Below are positions 1 to 7,905 of a stretch of 64,000 nt of DNA, one piece after another; positions within the stretch are counted from its first letter, which is position 1, and each line of letters opens with the position of its first letter. Both the position numbers and the translations under genes were made by a program. A model generated the notes under the pieces. That model searched no databases. It was not told where the DNA came from and worked only from the letters and a program-made list of their open reading frames with translations. This DNA comes from Longicatena caecimuris (GTDB taxonomy: Bacteria > Bacillota_I > Bacilli_A > Erysipelotrichales > Erysipelotrichaceae): the NCBI RefSeq assembly GCF_004341945.1, contig NZ_SMBP01000006.1:62001-126000 (forward strand). The letters run 5' to 3'.

Positions 1-1117
1 GTAAATATACGGTCGAGGTGCTAGCGGTTTTTACCGGAATAAATTCACGAATGAGTATTTCATGCAAAGCAATATCATCTATAGCATAGTCATTACCGAT
101 AACTTCAGGCCCTTCACTGAGAAATTCGACAGTTAACGTCGTATTGTTTTGGGAATTGATCACACTGCCGATTTCCTTCCACTCCGGTGCATTTGTATTT
201 ACCGGAATTAAAGCGCCAAGGGTAGCACTATATAGGACAGCACCATTTTGATCAAGTATTTCCACACCTAATTCTGGATTAGGATATCCCGTAACACGAA
301 ACAGATTTAAGATCCAAGAACTAAAAAGATAATTCGTATTTGGTGTGACATTTACGGTTTCGCGAAAGAAAATAGCCCCCGGATTAAACCCATTTACGAT
401 CATCATTCGTCCAGTTTCATTGCCAGAGGTATGATCCGCAATTCTCCACCAAGCGCCGATTTCTGCACTCCTTGAATTATTCATAATATTTTGTACGGTA
501 TATTCCCCATCTAGCGGTGTAAAGGTTTCAGGATTTGGCAATACATAGGTGAAATCAGGTGACACCCCGGGATATGGCTCTGTTGGAGCACCTGTATTCG
601 CAGGCGTACCCGCTGGGAAAGTCCCAAAAGTTCCTTCATCTGCAGCTTGAATTAAGTTTTCCCCGGAAATAATGGCACATTGATCTAGAATTGCTTCAAT
701 TGGTGTATAAATAACCGGACCATTGAAGAAATTCTGATTTCCGATATCTGCTTGATTCACCGTAATGAAAAGAGTATCCGGCGTTAAAGAATCAATGTTG
801 GTCGCTCCAGTAGGCGGATTGAGTACGGCACTTATCGGTGGATTCGCACCTGTTGGAATACTCCCTACACTGGCATTGGTAAAATCGGCAGGTGATGTTA
901 CCCCACCATTTGTTCCATAAGACTCGACGATACGATAACTGCCATTTGGCACATTGATAAAGCTATAATTTCCATTGGCATCTGTTAAGACGGTTAGTCT
1001 TGCCCCTGTCGCAACATTTTGTAAAACGATAGGGATATTGGCTATACCACTGTCTCCAGTATTAACACTGAGACTGCGATCACGATCAAAGATGACTCTT
1101 CCTGAAACTGTTGCCAC
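1..1117 (-). CDS. SdrB/DUF11-type surface protein, N-terminal part (runs off the left edge)
   Basis: Only the first 372 codons are in the window; there is no stop before the edge. Translation from the GTG at 1117 begins VATVSGRVIFDRDRS and has a Cna-B/SdrB-like beta-sandwich in the first 70 residues (TDANGNYSFINVPNGSYRIVE-type hairpin around residues 45-65), then a Pro/Thr-rich linker and a second beta-rich carbohydrate-binding-like region containing ENLIQAADEGTFG, IGAWWRIADHTSGNETGRMM and NDYAIDDIAL. This arrangement is familiar from large DUF11-repeat surface or spore-associated proteins of Bacillota. The GTG overlaps the TAG stop of the upstream small gene by one base, so the two are translationally coupled. 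No signal peptide is visible, which would fit a mother-cell-made spore surface protein better than Sec export. The exact role is inference. Confidence 0.75.
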   Translation of the reverse strand, partial: MATVSGRVIFDRDRSLSVNTGDSGIANIPIVLQNVATGARLTVLTDANGNYSFINVPNGSYRIVESYGTNGGVTSPADFTNASVGSIPTGANPPISAVLNPPTGATNIDSLTPDTLFITVNQADIGNQNFFNGPVIYTPIEAILDQCAIISGENLIQAADEGTFGTFPAGTPANTGAPTEPYPGVSPDFTYVLPNPETFTPLDGEYTVQNIMNNSRSAEIGAWWRIADHTSGNETGRMMIVNGFNPGAIFFRETVNVTPNTNYLFSSWILNLFRVTGYPNPELGVEILDQNGAVLYSATLGALIPVNTNAPEWKEIGSVINSQNNTTLTVEFLSEGPEVIGNDYAIDDIALHEILIREFIPVKTASTSTVYL

Positions 1118-1413
1118 TAGCTATCCACCTCTTCTTCTTCGTTAATGTTACATTCCTGGTTGCTTAGCTCTAATTTGGCCTGTAAGACGGTTTCTAAACG
1201 TGCTGCGGCATTGATCATATGCTCAACGGATTGATTCAGCTGTAAAAGCTGTTGTGTACTCACAGTATCCATATTGATGATTGCCTGCATTTTTTCCGAT
1301 TCGGCATTTACGATGTGCGAAAGAGCTCGTTCCTGCATCGCAATGGATTCGATAAGATCCGTCATCACCTGTTCCTGTGTACGGTTTCCCGGGGTGATCG
1401 TCGGCATTCCCAT
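1117..1413 (-). CDS. Small helical protein sharing a module with the divergent gene
   Basis: Encodes a 98-residue, mostly alpha-helical acidic protein (tail NEEEEVDS) with no signal peptide, membrane segment or cysteine-rich region. Its core pattern, S-I-A-x-x-E-x-A-L-S-H-I-x-N-A-E-x-E-K, then L-x-Q/V-N-x-S-V and L-E-x-V-L-x-A-K-L, recurs at the C-terminus of the divergent protein at 1555-2517, so the two are homologous over about 65 residues. The start is placed at 1413 (MGMPTITPGN) because GGAGG at 1421-1425 lies 7 bases upstream; the ATG at 1419 would leave one base. It is coupled to the SdrB-like gene by a one-base stop/start overlap. The family is one I associate with spore or exosporium gene neighbourhoods, but its function is unknown to me. 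Confidence 0.75.
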   Translation of the reverse strand: MGMPTITPGNRTQEQVMTDLIESIAMQERALSHIVNAESEKMQAIINMDTVSTQQLLQLNQSVEHMINAAARLETVLQAKLELSNQECNINEEEEVDS

Positions 1414-1495
1414 ATGCATTCCTCCCTCTTTTTATTTGCATTTACTTACATAGTTTATTCTATGTATGAACAAGCGGAAATGTGCACATGAATAC

Positions 1496-1524
1496 GCATG
1501 TTTTAAAAATCATCATCATACACT
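1496..1524 (+). promoter_or_regulatory. Putative sigma-E (sporulation) promoter
   Basis: GCATGTT (1496-1502), 14 bases, CATACACT (1517-1524), ending 30 bases before the start codon of the + strand gene. This matches the mother-cell sigma-E pattern (KMATATT, N14, CATACAnT) with one mismatch in the -35 box. The match is seen directly; its use is inference. Confidence 0.5.
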
Positions 1525-1554
1525 ACAAAAAGAACTACCATGGAGGTGATGAAT

Positions 1555-2517
1555 ATGGAATATACACTGCAGCTTACGGATGAAATCGCATTACAAAAAG
1601 ATGACCTTGCCACTTATGAAGGAGCCGCCTTTACCGGTGAAGAGTATTATCTGACAGTTCCTTTAGAACACAGCATCCATATTTATGGGGCAGATTTTAC
1701 ATTTTTTACGTCATGCACATGTCCACATGCTTATGCGGCGATTTGCTATGATTCCATAAATTATTGTTTTTGGGTAAGTGATGCCCAACAGCATAATGTA
1801 GTATACTGCTTGGACAGCGATTTAAATGAGCTTCAATGCTTTTACGTGCAGATGAACCTAACCGGCGATATTCAACAAATCGCATATCAGGAAGAACGTG
1901 ATACCTTGCTATTGTCGTATACAGATGGAATTGCAGAAATCACAAAAAACGGAGAGTTTCTGCATAAATGCCCGCTTCCCCTACCAGTCTGTCACACTGC
2001 GTTACCCTTTGCGGATGCCTTTGCACTTATTCGAATCAGCCAAAACATGTCTTTTTTTGATATCGTCTCATCGCAAGGCGATATGTTAGAAAGCTATGAT
2101 CTGCCCTTAGAAGGTGTCATAAAAGATATGCTGTGGGATCATGATAAGATGGCTACAGGCTCATCCTTATGTTTCTTATTGTTGCTGCAAAAACCGGATG
2201 GCTGTTGTTTTTGTCGTTGTATCTTAAAGCCCTGCACCTGTAAGCAACCATGCTGTTGCGAAATGGATTGTAAAACCGATTGCATATGTAAACTATTATC
2301 ATCCATTGCCTGTATGGAGGCAGCCCTTTCTCATATTCTCAATGCAGAGGGTGAAAAACTACAGCGAGCCATAGCATTATCCGATTCTATTTGTGAGTTA
2401 CTGGAAGTAAATCGCTCTATCATCCAGACCATTACCAATGTTACGATGTTGGAACAGGTACTATATGCCAAATTAACAGCGATACAAGAACGACAAAATG
2501 ATGTATCGTGTGAATAG
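1555..2517 (+). CDS. Beta-propeller-like protein with Cys-rich linker and C-terminal helical module
   Basis: A 320-residue protein in three parts. Residues 1-210 are beta-rich with repeated hydrophobic blades resembling a propeller, although no family motif is certain. Residues 215-246 are densely cysteine-rich (patterns CCFCRC, CTCKQPCCC and CKTDCICK). Residues 250-320 repeat the helical module of the 98-residue protein encoded divergently (ALSHILNAEGEKLQ, then LLEVNRSI and LEQVLYAKL). The start at 1555 is chosen because GGAGGTGA (1542-1549) sits 5 bases upstream; in-frame ATGs at 1540 and 1549 overlap that site. No signal peptide is seen. A sigma-E-like promoter precedes it, so a role as a disulfide-linked coat or exosporium component is plausible but unproven. 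Confidence 0.75.
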   Translation: MEYTLQLTDEIALQKDDLATYEGAAFTGEEYYLTVPLEHSIHIYGADFTFFTSCTCPHAYAAICYDSINYCFWVSDAQQHNVVYCLDSDLNELQCFYVQMNLTGDIQQIAYQEERDTLLLSYTDGIAEITKNGEFLHKCPLPLPVCHTALPFADAFALIRISQNMSFFDIVSSQGDMLESYDLPLEGVIKDMLWDHDKMATGSSLCFLLLLQKPDGCCFCRCILKPCTCKQPCCCEMDCKTDCICKLLSSIACMEAALSHILNAEGEKLQRAIALSDSICELLEVNRSIIQTITNVTMLEQVLYAKLTAIQERQNDVSCE

Positions 2518-2519
2518 AA

Positions 2520-2567
2520 AAGGAAGGGATGCTTTTTCAGAATCTGTTTCAGAACCCCCTTCCTTTG
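2520..2567 (+). terminator. Weak hairpin after the + strand gene
   Basis: AAAGGAAGGG (2520-2529) pairs with CCCTTCCTTT (2558-2567) across 28 bases. There is no long T run, so it may act together with the stronger hairpin at 2651. Confidence 0.35.
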
Positions 2568-2650
2568 TAATGAACAGGTTCTTCCTTAATCCAACAAATC
2601 AATCAAGGAAAAAACCATTGTATAATAGAGGAAAAGGGTTCACGTTAAGA

Positions 2651-2695
2651 AAGCTTCTTTCTACAGTACTATAATACTGTAAAAGAAGCTTTTTT
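2651..2695. terminator. Intrinsic terminator between convergent genes
   Basis: AAGCTTCTTT (2651-2660) pairs with AAAGAAGCTT (2682-2691); inner CTACAGTA and TACTGTA extend the stem. A T run follows on the + strand. It lies between the + gene ending at 2517 and the ABC transporter ending at 2740, so it can serve both. Confidence 0.7.
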
Positions 2696-2739
2696 AGGAT
2701 ATTTTACTAACATGATTACTAAAAGATATGGCTTATGCA

Positions 2740-5700
2740 CTATTCACTGCGCAAAGCTTCCACCGGATCTTTACGAGCTGCTGCTGATGCCGGGAACAAG
2801 CCTGCAATATAAGTCAATACCATACTGATAATGACTAAAATGATAGCACCAGAAATCGGCAATTGGGCAATATTTTCAATTGCAAATTCCTTTTCTACAA
2901 TGATATTCGCCGGAATACATAATAAGGCTGTTACGAAAACGCCCAACATTCCTGCGGCAAAACCGACAATCAAAGTTTCCGCATTAAAGACACTGCGGAT
3001 ATTGTGCTTGCTGGCACCAAGTGCACGCAAAATACCAATTTCTTTCTTACGTTCAATAACCGAAATGTACGTAATGACTCCAATCATAATACTTGATACA
3101 ATTAAAGAAATAGCTACAAAGGCAATTAATGCTGCACTAATCGTATTCACGATATCAGTCACGGAAGTCATCATCGTCCCTACCAGATCCGTATAATGAA
3201 TCGGATCTTTTCCTTGTTTCTTTAAATCGGCATTATAACGATCAAGAAAATTCAGAATATTTTGTTTGGATTGAAAGTTCAAAGGATAAATATTTACCTG
3301 CTGTGGTGTATTCACATCCGCATAACCTAATGCCGTCATATTACGTTCATATGTCGTTACCACCGGATTCATCAGCGTATTTAAGAAATTCATCAATTCC
3401 TCTTCACTCATATTCATCTGGAAAGCATCTTGAAACGCTGTTGTATCTATCTGAATGCTGTTTTTCAGCTGTGCCGGCAACTGTGCCATAAGCTGTTGCA
3501 TAACTTGCTGCGATTGTCGCTGTATTTGTTTTTCAACGAGTGTGCTCATTTGTTTGACATACGTCTGCATAACACCTTCCATCTCTGTCTGCAAAGCTTT
3601 ACTTAGCTGTTTCGATAATTTCGTCGTATCAATGGCACTTCCCAATTGCTGCCCAATCTGTGCCTGCACCTCTGGTTTTGCCAGATACGTGTTGAGATCT
3701 TGTGACATCTGGGTAGGATCACTTACACCATTTTTTAATTCTTCCGAAATGAAATTCATCATAAGGGAAGAAAAGATTGTCGAGAGCTGATCGGTTGGTA
3801 TCTGGACCTGACTGGCAACAGAAGCAAACACCTCTTCCATATTGGCGTTCACTTTAGGAAGCTCATCGTTCGGTATTTCAAATTTATCGACCTTAACTCT
3901 TATTTTACTCATATCAAAGGCAGAAGTATCCATTTTGAAAGCATTCTGAATCTTTTGTTCATCAATGGAAACAACATCCGCAAATTCCAACTTCGGCTGC
4001 TGATCATTGTTTTCTTGTTGAAAAGATTTCCCTGTAAACACATTAATCGTCGGATTTTTTAATTGTTCCTGGACAATTTTTTGCTTTTCGGCTTCCTTCA
4101 TTAAATAGCTTGTCAGCTTTGGTGAATAATTAATGCCTGAGGATAAAGAGGAGATAGCCGCATCTGATTCAGGTTTGACAATGCCGACAATTTTCAATTC
4201 CACGCCATTCGCTATGATTTTTTTCATATACTTCTTATTTTTTGATTCATCATTCCATATCTTATGTTTTTCATCATAACGATATTTATCCGCAGGCAGA
4301 ATGACCTTGAATTTAGGAGACAATAACGTCTCATAAGAATGTTTCGTTACTGTCTTTTCCTTTTCCACTTTTACTTTCTTACCATTTTGTGAATCTTCCA
4401 ATAAATTGCGTAATTCTTCACGGTCGTTGATTCCCATGGAATATAAAACAAAATCCGATACTTTGCCACTGGAGGACAAGACTAGCACCATTTCATCATA
4501 TTCCTTCGCCCAACGCCCTGCTACTACCTCATATTGATTTTCATACATCTTGGTTTCTTGTGGTAATTCATGAAAGGCATTCATGCTGGTGAAATTTCCC
4601 ATCCCCATCATGGCACTCATATTTTGTGCCGGATCATTTGCGGTGTTAAATAACAAATCCGGATTCACTTGTTCAATCGTTTTATCCGTATCCTTTAAAT
4701 AAATCTGTGGTGTGATATTGTAGGTATATTGTATCGTATTAACATAAGGTGAGATTGCTGTTTCATGTGTTTCCAGATATGTTTTTAATGCTGTCATATC
4801 GTTTTGTTTTTGATAAGAAAACATATCTTTGATCATGCTGATTTCACTAACGCCTTGCTCATCCTTCTTATCTTTTACTTGCGTACTCTGTCCATGTTCA
4901 CTCATCATACTGGTAAGATCAATACCACTTTGCTGAATCGTCAATGGATACAGGCTTAACGTTTCCCGCTCTACATCTTCGATATACAAATTGATACCAT
5001 TCGCTAACGATAAGATTGCCGCGATACCGATGATACCGATGGAACCGGCCAAAGCGGTAATAAACGTACGTGCTTTCTTGGTCATCAGATTACTGAAAGA
5101 CAACGATATGGCGGTACGTAAAGACATCTTAGCTTTTCTTATCGTGCGTTGCACTACCCCTTCTTGCTCATCCAACGCAAATGGATGACTGTCCGCGGTA
5201 ATTTTCCCATCCTGCAGCTGTACGATACGGTTTGCATACTGATGTGCAAGTTCTGGATTATGTGTTACCATAATGACCAATCGATCTTTGGCAATATTCG
5301 TCAATAGATCCATGACCTGAATACTTGTTTTGGTATCCAGTGCCCCGGTTGGTTCATCCGCTAACAAGATTTCCGGATTATTGATCAAAGCTCTGGCAAT
5401 CGCAACACGCTGCATCTGACCGCCGCTTAATTGATTTGGCTTTTTGTGTATATGCTCTTTTAATCCAACTTCTGTTAAAGCCGCAATTGCTCTTTCTTTG
5501 CGCTGAGCCGCCGGTATACCACTTAATGTCAAGGCTAGCTCTACATTGGAGAGAATCGTTTGATGAGGTATTAAATTATAACTTTGAAAAACAAAACCGA
5601 TACGATTATTACGATACGTATCCCAATCTCGTGAGGTATATTTTTTGGTGGAAATCCCTTCAATGACAAGATCACCACTGTCATAATGATCTAAACCACC

Positions 5701-5853
5701 GATAATATTCAGCATTGTTGTCTTACCTGAGCCCGATGGTCCAAGAATTGCCGCAAACTCATTGCTGCGGAAATTAATGGATACCCCATCCAATGCTTTT
5801 TGTTCAAAGTTACCAGTCTTATAAGTTTTACGTATTGTATCCAGTCTTAACAC
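2740..5853 (-). CDS. ABC transporter, fused ATPase and FtsX/MacB-type permease
   Basis: A single 1,037-residue polypeptide. The ATPase occupies about residues 1-225 with Walker A GPSGSGKT (38-45), signature LSGGQMQRVAIARAL and Walker B ILLADEPTGAL. It is followed by one membrane segment (ITALAGSIGIIGIAAIL), a roughly 550-residue external region rich in Gln and Lys with coiled segments, then three membrane segments typical of FtsX C-termini ending in ARKDPVEALRSE. Fused MacB/LolCDE-like exporters usually act as mechanotransmission machines or export peptides or lipids rather than importing solutes. The GTG at 5853 is preferred: AAGGAGG at 5861-5867 leaves 7 bases, whereas the ATG at 5859 leaves one. 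No two-component system is adjacent, so the substrate is unknown. Confidence 0.85.
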   Translation of the reverse strand: MLRLDTIRKTYKTGNFEQKALDGVSINFRSNEFAAILGPSGSGKTTMLNIIGGLDHYDSGDLVIEGISTKKYTSRDWDTYRNNRIGFVFQSYNLIPHQTILSNVELALTLSGIPAAQRKERAIAALTEVGLKEHIHKKPNQLSGGQMQRVAIARALINNPEILLADEPTGALDTKTSIQVMDLLTNIAKDRLVIMVTHNPELAHQYANRIVQLQDGKITADSHPFALDEQEGVVQRTIRKAKMSLRTAISLSFSNLMTKKARTFITALAGSIGIIGIAAILSLANGINLYIEDVERETLSLYPLTIQQSGIDLTSMMSEHGQSTQVKDKKDEQGVSEISMIKDMFSYQKQNDMTALKTYLETHETAISPYVNTIQYTYNITPQIYLKDTDKTIEQVNPDLLFNTANDPAQNMSAMMGMGNFTSMNAFHELPQETKMYENQYEVVAGRWAKEYDEMVLVLSSSGKVSDFVLYSMGINDREELRNLLEDSQNGKKVKVEKEKTVTKHSYETLLSPKFKVILPADKYRYDEKHKIWNDESKNKKYMKKIIANGVELKIVGIVKPESDAAISSLSSGINYSPKLTSYLMKEAEKQKIVQEQLKNPTINVFTGKSFQQENNDQQPKLEFADVVSIDEQKIQNAFKMDTSAFDMSKIRVKVDKFEIPNDELPKVNANMEEVFASVASQVQIPTDQLSTIFSSLMMNFISEELKNGVSDPTQMSQDLNTYLAKPEVQAQIGQQLGSAIDTTKLSKQLSKALQTEMEGVMQTYVKQMSTLVEKQIQRQSQQVMQQLMAQLPAQLKNSIQIDTTAFQDAFQMNMSEEELMNFLNTLMNPVVTTYERNMTALGYADVNTPQQVNIYPLNFQSKQNILNFLDRYNADLKKQGKDPIHYTDLVGTMMTSVTDIVNTISAALIAFVAISLIVSSIMIGVITYISVIERKKEIGILRALGASKHNIRSVFNAETLIVGFAAGMLGVFVTALLCIPANIIVEKEFAIENIAQLPISGAIILVIISMVLTYIAGLFPASAAARKDPVEALRSE

Positions 5854-5892
5854 TTGCATACCTCCTTGTCTTATTGTAAGCATGGTTTTCAT

Positions 5893-6255
5893 GCCTTATG
5901 CATCTATTCTTAAGATAATCATAAAAGATGCTGTTATCAAATGGAGAAGATTATTTGAAAAACAGATAATAATTGATATGCTGTATACAAGAATACAGAG
6001 GAATCCTTTTTTATGAGCAACCATTTCTTATATCATTTCATGATGCATAGGTTACAAGATAGATTATACCATATTTTATAATCTAACAAAAAGTAATTCC
6101 CCTCAAGATATGTAGTCGGCAACAAGCGAAACCGATATGGAACAAACTGCATCAATACTTTACAGAAATAAAGAACTGCGTGTTTCATTAAGCTTTGGAT
6201 ATAAGAAATGGTAATATCCAAAGTGCTTTTTAATAAAAAGAAGCGGAAATAACTT
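5893..6255. other. Intergenic region with a 15-bp inverted repeat
   Basis: No convincing gene. ACCATTTCTTATATC (6020-6034) and its exact complement GATATAAGAAATGGT (6198-6212) enclose about 160 bases. The right arm also forms part of a local hairpin, CTTTGGATAT (6193-6202) with ATATCCAAAG (6214-6223), followed by T residues on the + strand. It may be a degenerate miniature element or a switching RNA structure. Confidence 0.4.
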
Positions 6256-6288
6256 AAAAAGCATCTTATAATGGATATTACAAGATGC
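6256..6288 (-). terminator. Terminator of the PTS-SIS operon
   Basis: A 28-base hairpin (6261-6288; GCATCTT pairing with AAGATGC, plus an inner TAAT/ATTA stem with one mismatch), followed on the minus strand by five T residues. It lies 55 bases beyond the stop of the last operon gene. Confidence 0.7.
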
Positions 6289-6342
6289 CAGTGCGAATCT
6301 TACTATCGTCAGGGTTTCATAAATTCTTATGTTATGCTATGA

Positions 6343-7083
6343 CTACATATAAAAAATCTGATCCTTATATTTTTCGATGAGCGCTTTATTGAACGCATCT
6401 CCGCCATCAACATTCGCCGAATGAAAAATCGGCGGCTCTATCTGTTGCTTTAATAACTTTTCTACAACTTGAATGACCAAACTGTTAATGATGGCAGCTC
6501 CCGTTATTGTAGAAGTAGGCGCTACTTTCTGCTTCATACCATCCATCAACATGCAGGAATCTTCAAAATCCCCGCAATTATCAATTACGATATCGGCGAT
6601 TTGATATAAGTTTTTTCCACATGCATGACGACTTTTGACCTGTTTGGAATATGTGACATTGGTGATGGCGATTACCGCAATTCCTTTTTTCTTCGCTTCC
6701 AATGCCATATCAATGGCGATTGTATTTCTACCTGAGACAGAATGAATGATCAAGACATCATGCGCTTTCATCTTACTATTATCTGCTAAGATCTTACCAT
6801 ATCCAGCCAAGCGTTCCATTTGCGATGTCTGAATGATCGGCCGTACATCTAGCATGACTTCTCTTGGTAAAATAGGATTTACCACTACCAGACCGCCTGT
6901 ACGATAAAACATTTCCTGTGCCAAAATACCGGCATGAGATGCCCCAAAAATAAAAATGCTATGTTGTTGTTTTATCGTTTCCACAAGCAAATCACTTGCC
7001 TGCTGTACATAAACATCTTGCTCATTGGCAATTGCATGCAAAAGTTCTATCACATGCTCAATATACAATTTGCTATTTTCCAT
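6343..7083 (-). CDS. SIS-domain phosphosugar-binding protein (COG4821/UPF0309 type)
   Basis: A 246-residue single-domain SIS_2 protein. The phosphosugar loop reads FIFGASHAGILAQEMFYRTGGL (split here as GASHAG and FYRTGG) and the second loop reads SVSGRN; a conserved NCGDFEDSCM segment and a C-terminal IFHSANVDGGD tail complete the family pattern. Members are cytosolic and are thought to bind or isomerise phosphorylated sugars or cleave sugar-phosphate conjugates; no reaction is established to my knowledge. It is the last gene of the PTS operon, 9 bases after its paralogue, with AGGAGC upstream. A sugar-phosphate lyase, isomerase or sensor are all possible. Confidence 0.8.
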   Translation of the reverse strand: MENSKLYIEHVIELLHAIANEQDVYVQQASDLLVETIKQQHSIFIFGASHAGILAQEMFYRTGGLVVVNPILPREVMLDVRPIIQTSQMERLAGYGKILADNSKMKAHDVLIIHSVSGRNTIAIDMALEAKKKGIAVIAITNVTYSKQVKSRHACGKNLYQIADIVIDNCGDFEDSCMLMDGMKQKVAPTSTITGAAIINSLVIQVVEKLLKQQIEPPIFHSANVDGGDAFNKALIEKYKDQIFYM

Positions 7084-7092
7084 AAACAGCTC

Positions 7093-7842
7093 CTATAAAT
7101 TACGAATGCGATAAAAATACTTATCGACTAACTGATCATTATGATCTGCACATTCCGGTTTCATAAATGCCATATGCCCATTGTAATACACATCCGGTTC
7201 CATGCCTTCTTCAACCAATAATTCAACCATCTGCACCAAAACAGCATTTTGCAAATATACTGAAGGTATCGTACTGGTAGCGCCAACCTTCATATCAAAG
7301 CCTTCAATCGCAACTGCGGCATCCCCAATCAAAGAGCAATTATCCAATACAACATCGGCAATGTCCTTTAATTTTACCCCGTCTTTATGCTTCGTTTTTA
7401 AATAATCACTATATGCACATGCCGTAATGCCAATCACCGGTATTCCCTTTTCCTTTGCTCGCAGTGCCGCATCTACCGGCGCAATATTGTTTCCGGAATT
7501 AGAAATGATGATCATACAGTCTTTAGGGGTAATACGATGGTAATCTACCATTAACTTCCCGATACCATATGTATTTTCAATGTGATAACTTTTGGTTATT
7601 TCGAAGCTGCCGGTTGCACTTTGTTCTAATAAAGCACAATAATTAGCCGGTGTAGCTGCTCTCCAAAACGCATCATCCGTAACTAAATGTGAATGACCTG
7701 TACCAAAACCATAAATAATACCGCCGTTCTTTGTTGTATTGGCAAGTATTTTCGCCGCCTGCATAATATTTTCTTCCTGTGTATCCAATACCTTTTGTAC
7801 TACATCTTGCATTGTCAAAAAATAATTTTTCCAAGCCTTCAT
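7093..7842 (-). CDS. Divergent SIS-domain protein (COG4821 type)
   Basis: A 249-residue paralogue of the neighbouring SIS protein. It keeps the first loop (GFGTGHSHLV) but has RAAT where paralogues have RAGG or RTGG, and SNSGNN where they have SNSGRN, so one ligand-contacting arginine is replaced. The C-terminus (YYNGHMAFMKPECADHND) also differs. It is preceded by AAAGGAGG and lies between the PRD regulator and the last SIS gene. Possible explanations are a different phosphosugar or glycoconjugate substrate, or pairing with the downstream paralogue as a heteromer. Family membership is secure; the role is inferred only from PTS context. Confidence 0.8.
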   Translation of the reverse strand: MKAWKNYFLTMQDVVQKVLDTQEENIMQAAKILANTTKNGGIIYGFGTGHSHLVTDDAFWRAATPANYCALLEQSATGSFEITKSYHIENTYGIGKLMVDYHRITPKDCMIIISNSGNNIAPVDAALRAKEKGIPVIGITACAYSDYLKTKHKDGVKLKDIADVVLDNCSLIGDAAVAIEGFDMKVGATSTIPSVYLQNAVLVQMVELLVEEGMEPDVYYNGHMAFMKPECADHNDQLVDKYFYRIRNL

Positions 7843-7872
7843 GATATCCTCCTTTTGTTCTCATGTTTTTCT

Positions 7873-7897
7873 CTGCATGGTTTTATGCTGCATGCAG
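7873..7897 (-). other. Intercistronic hairpin
   Basis: CTGCATG (7873-7879) pairs with CATGCAG (7891-7897) between the regulator and the SIS pair. It lacks a T run, so mRNA processing or stability is more likely than termination. Confidence 0.35.
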
Positions 7898-7905
7898 TAA
7901 GTAAC

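Noticed and set aside
6033-6221. 62-codon frame on the minus strand
   Set aside because: It lies inside the inverted-repeat region, has no ribosome binding site and its composition is not protein-like.
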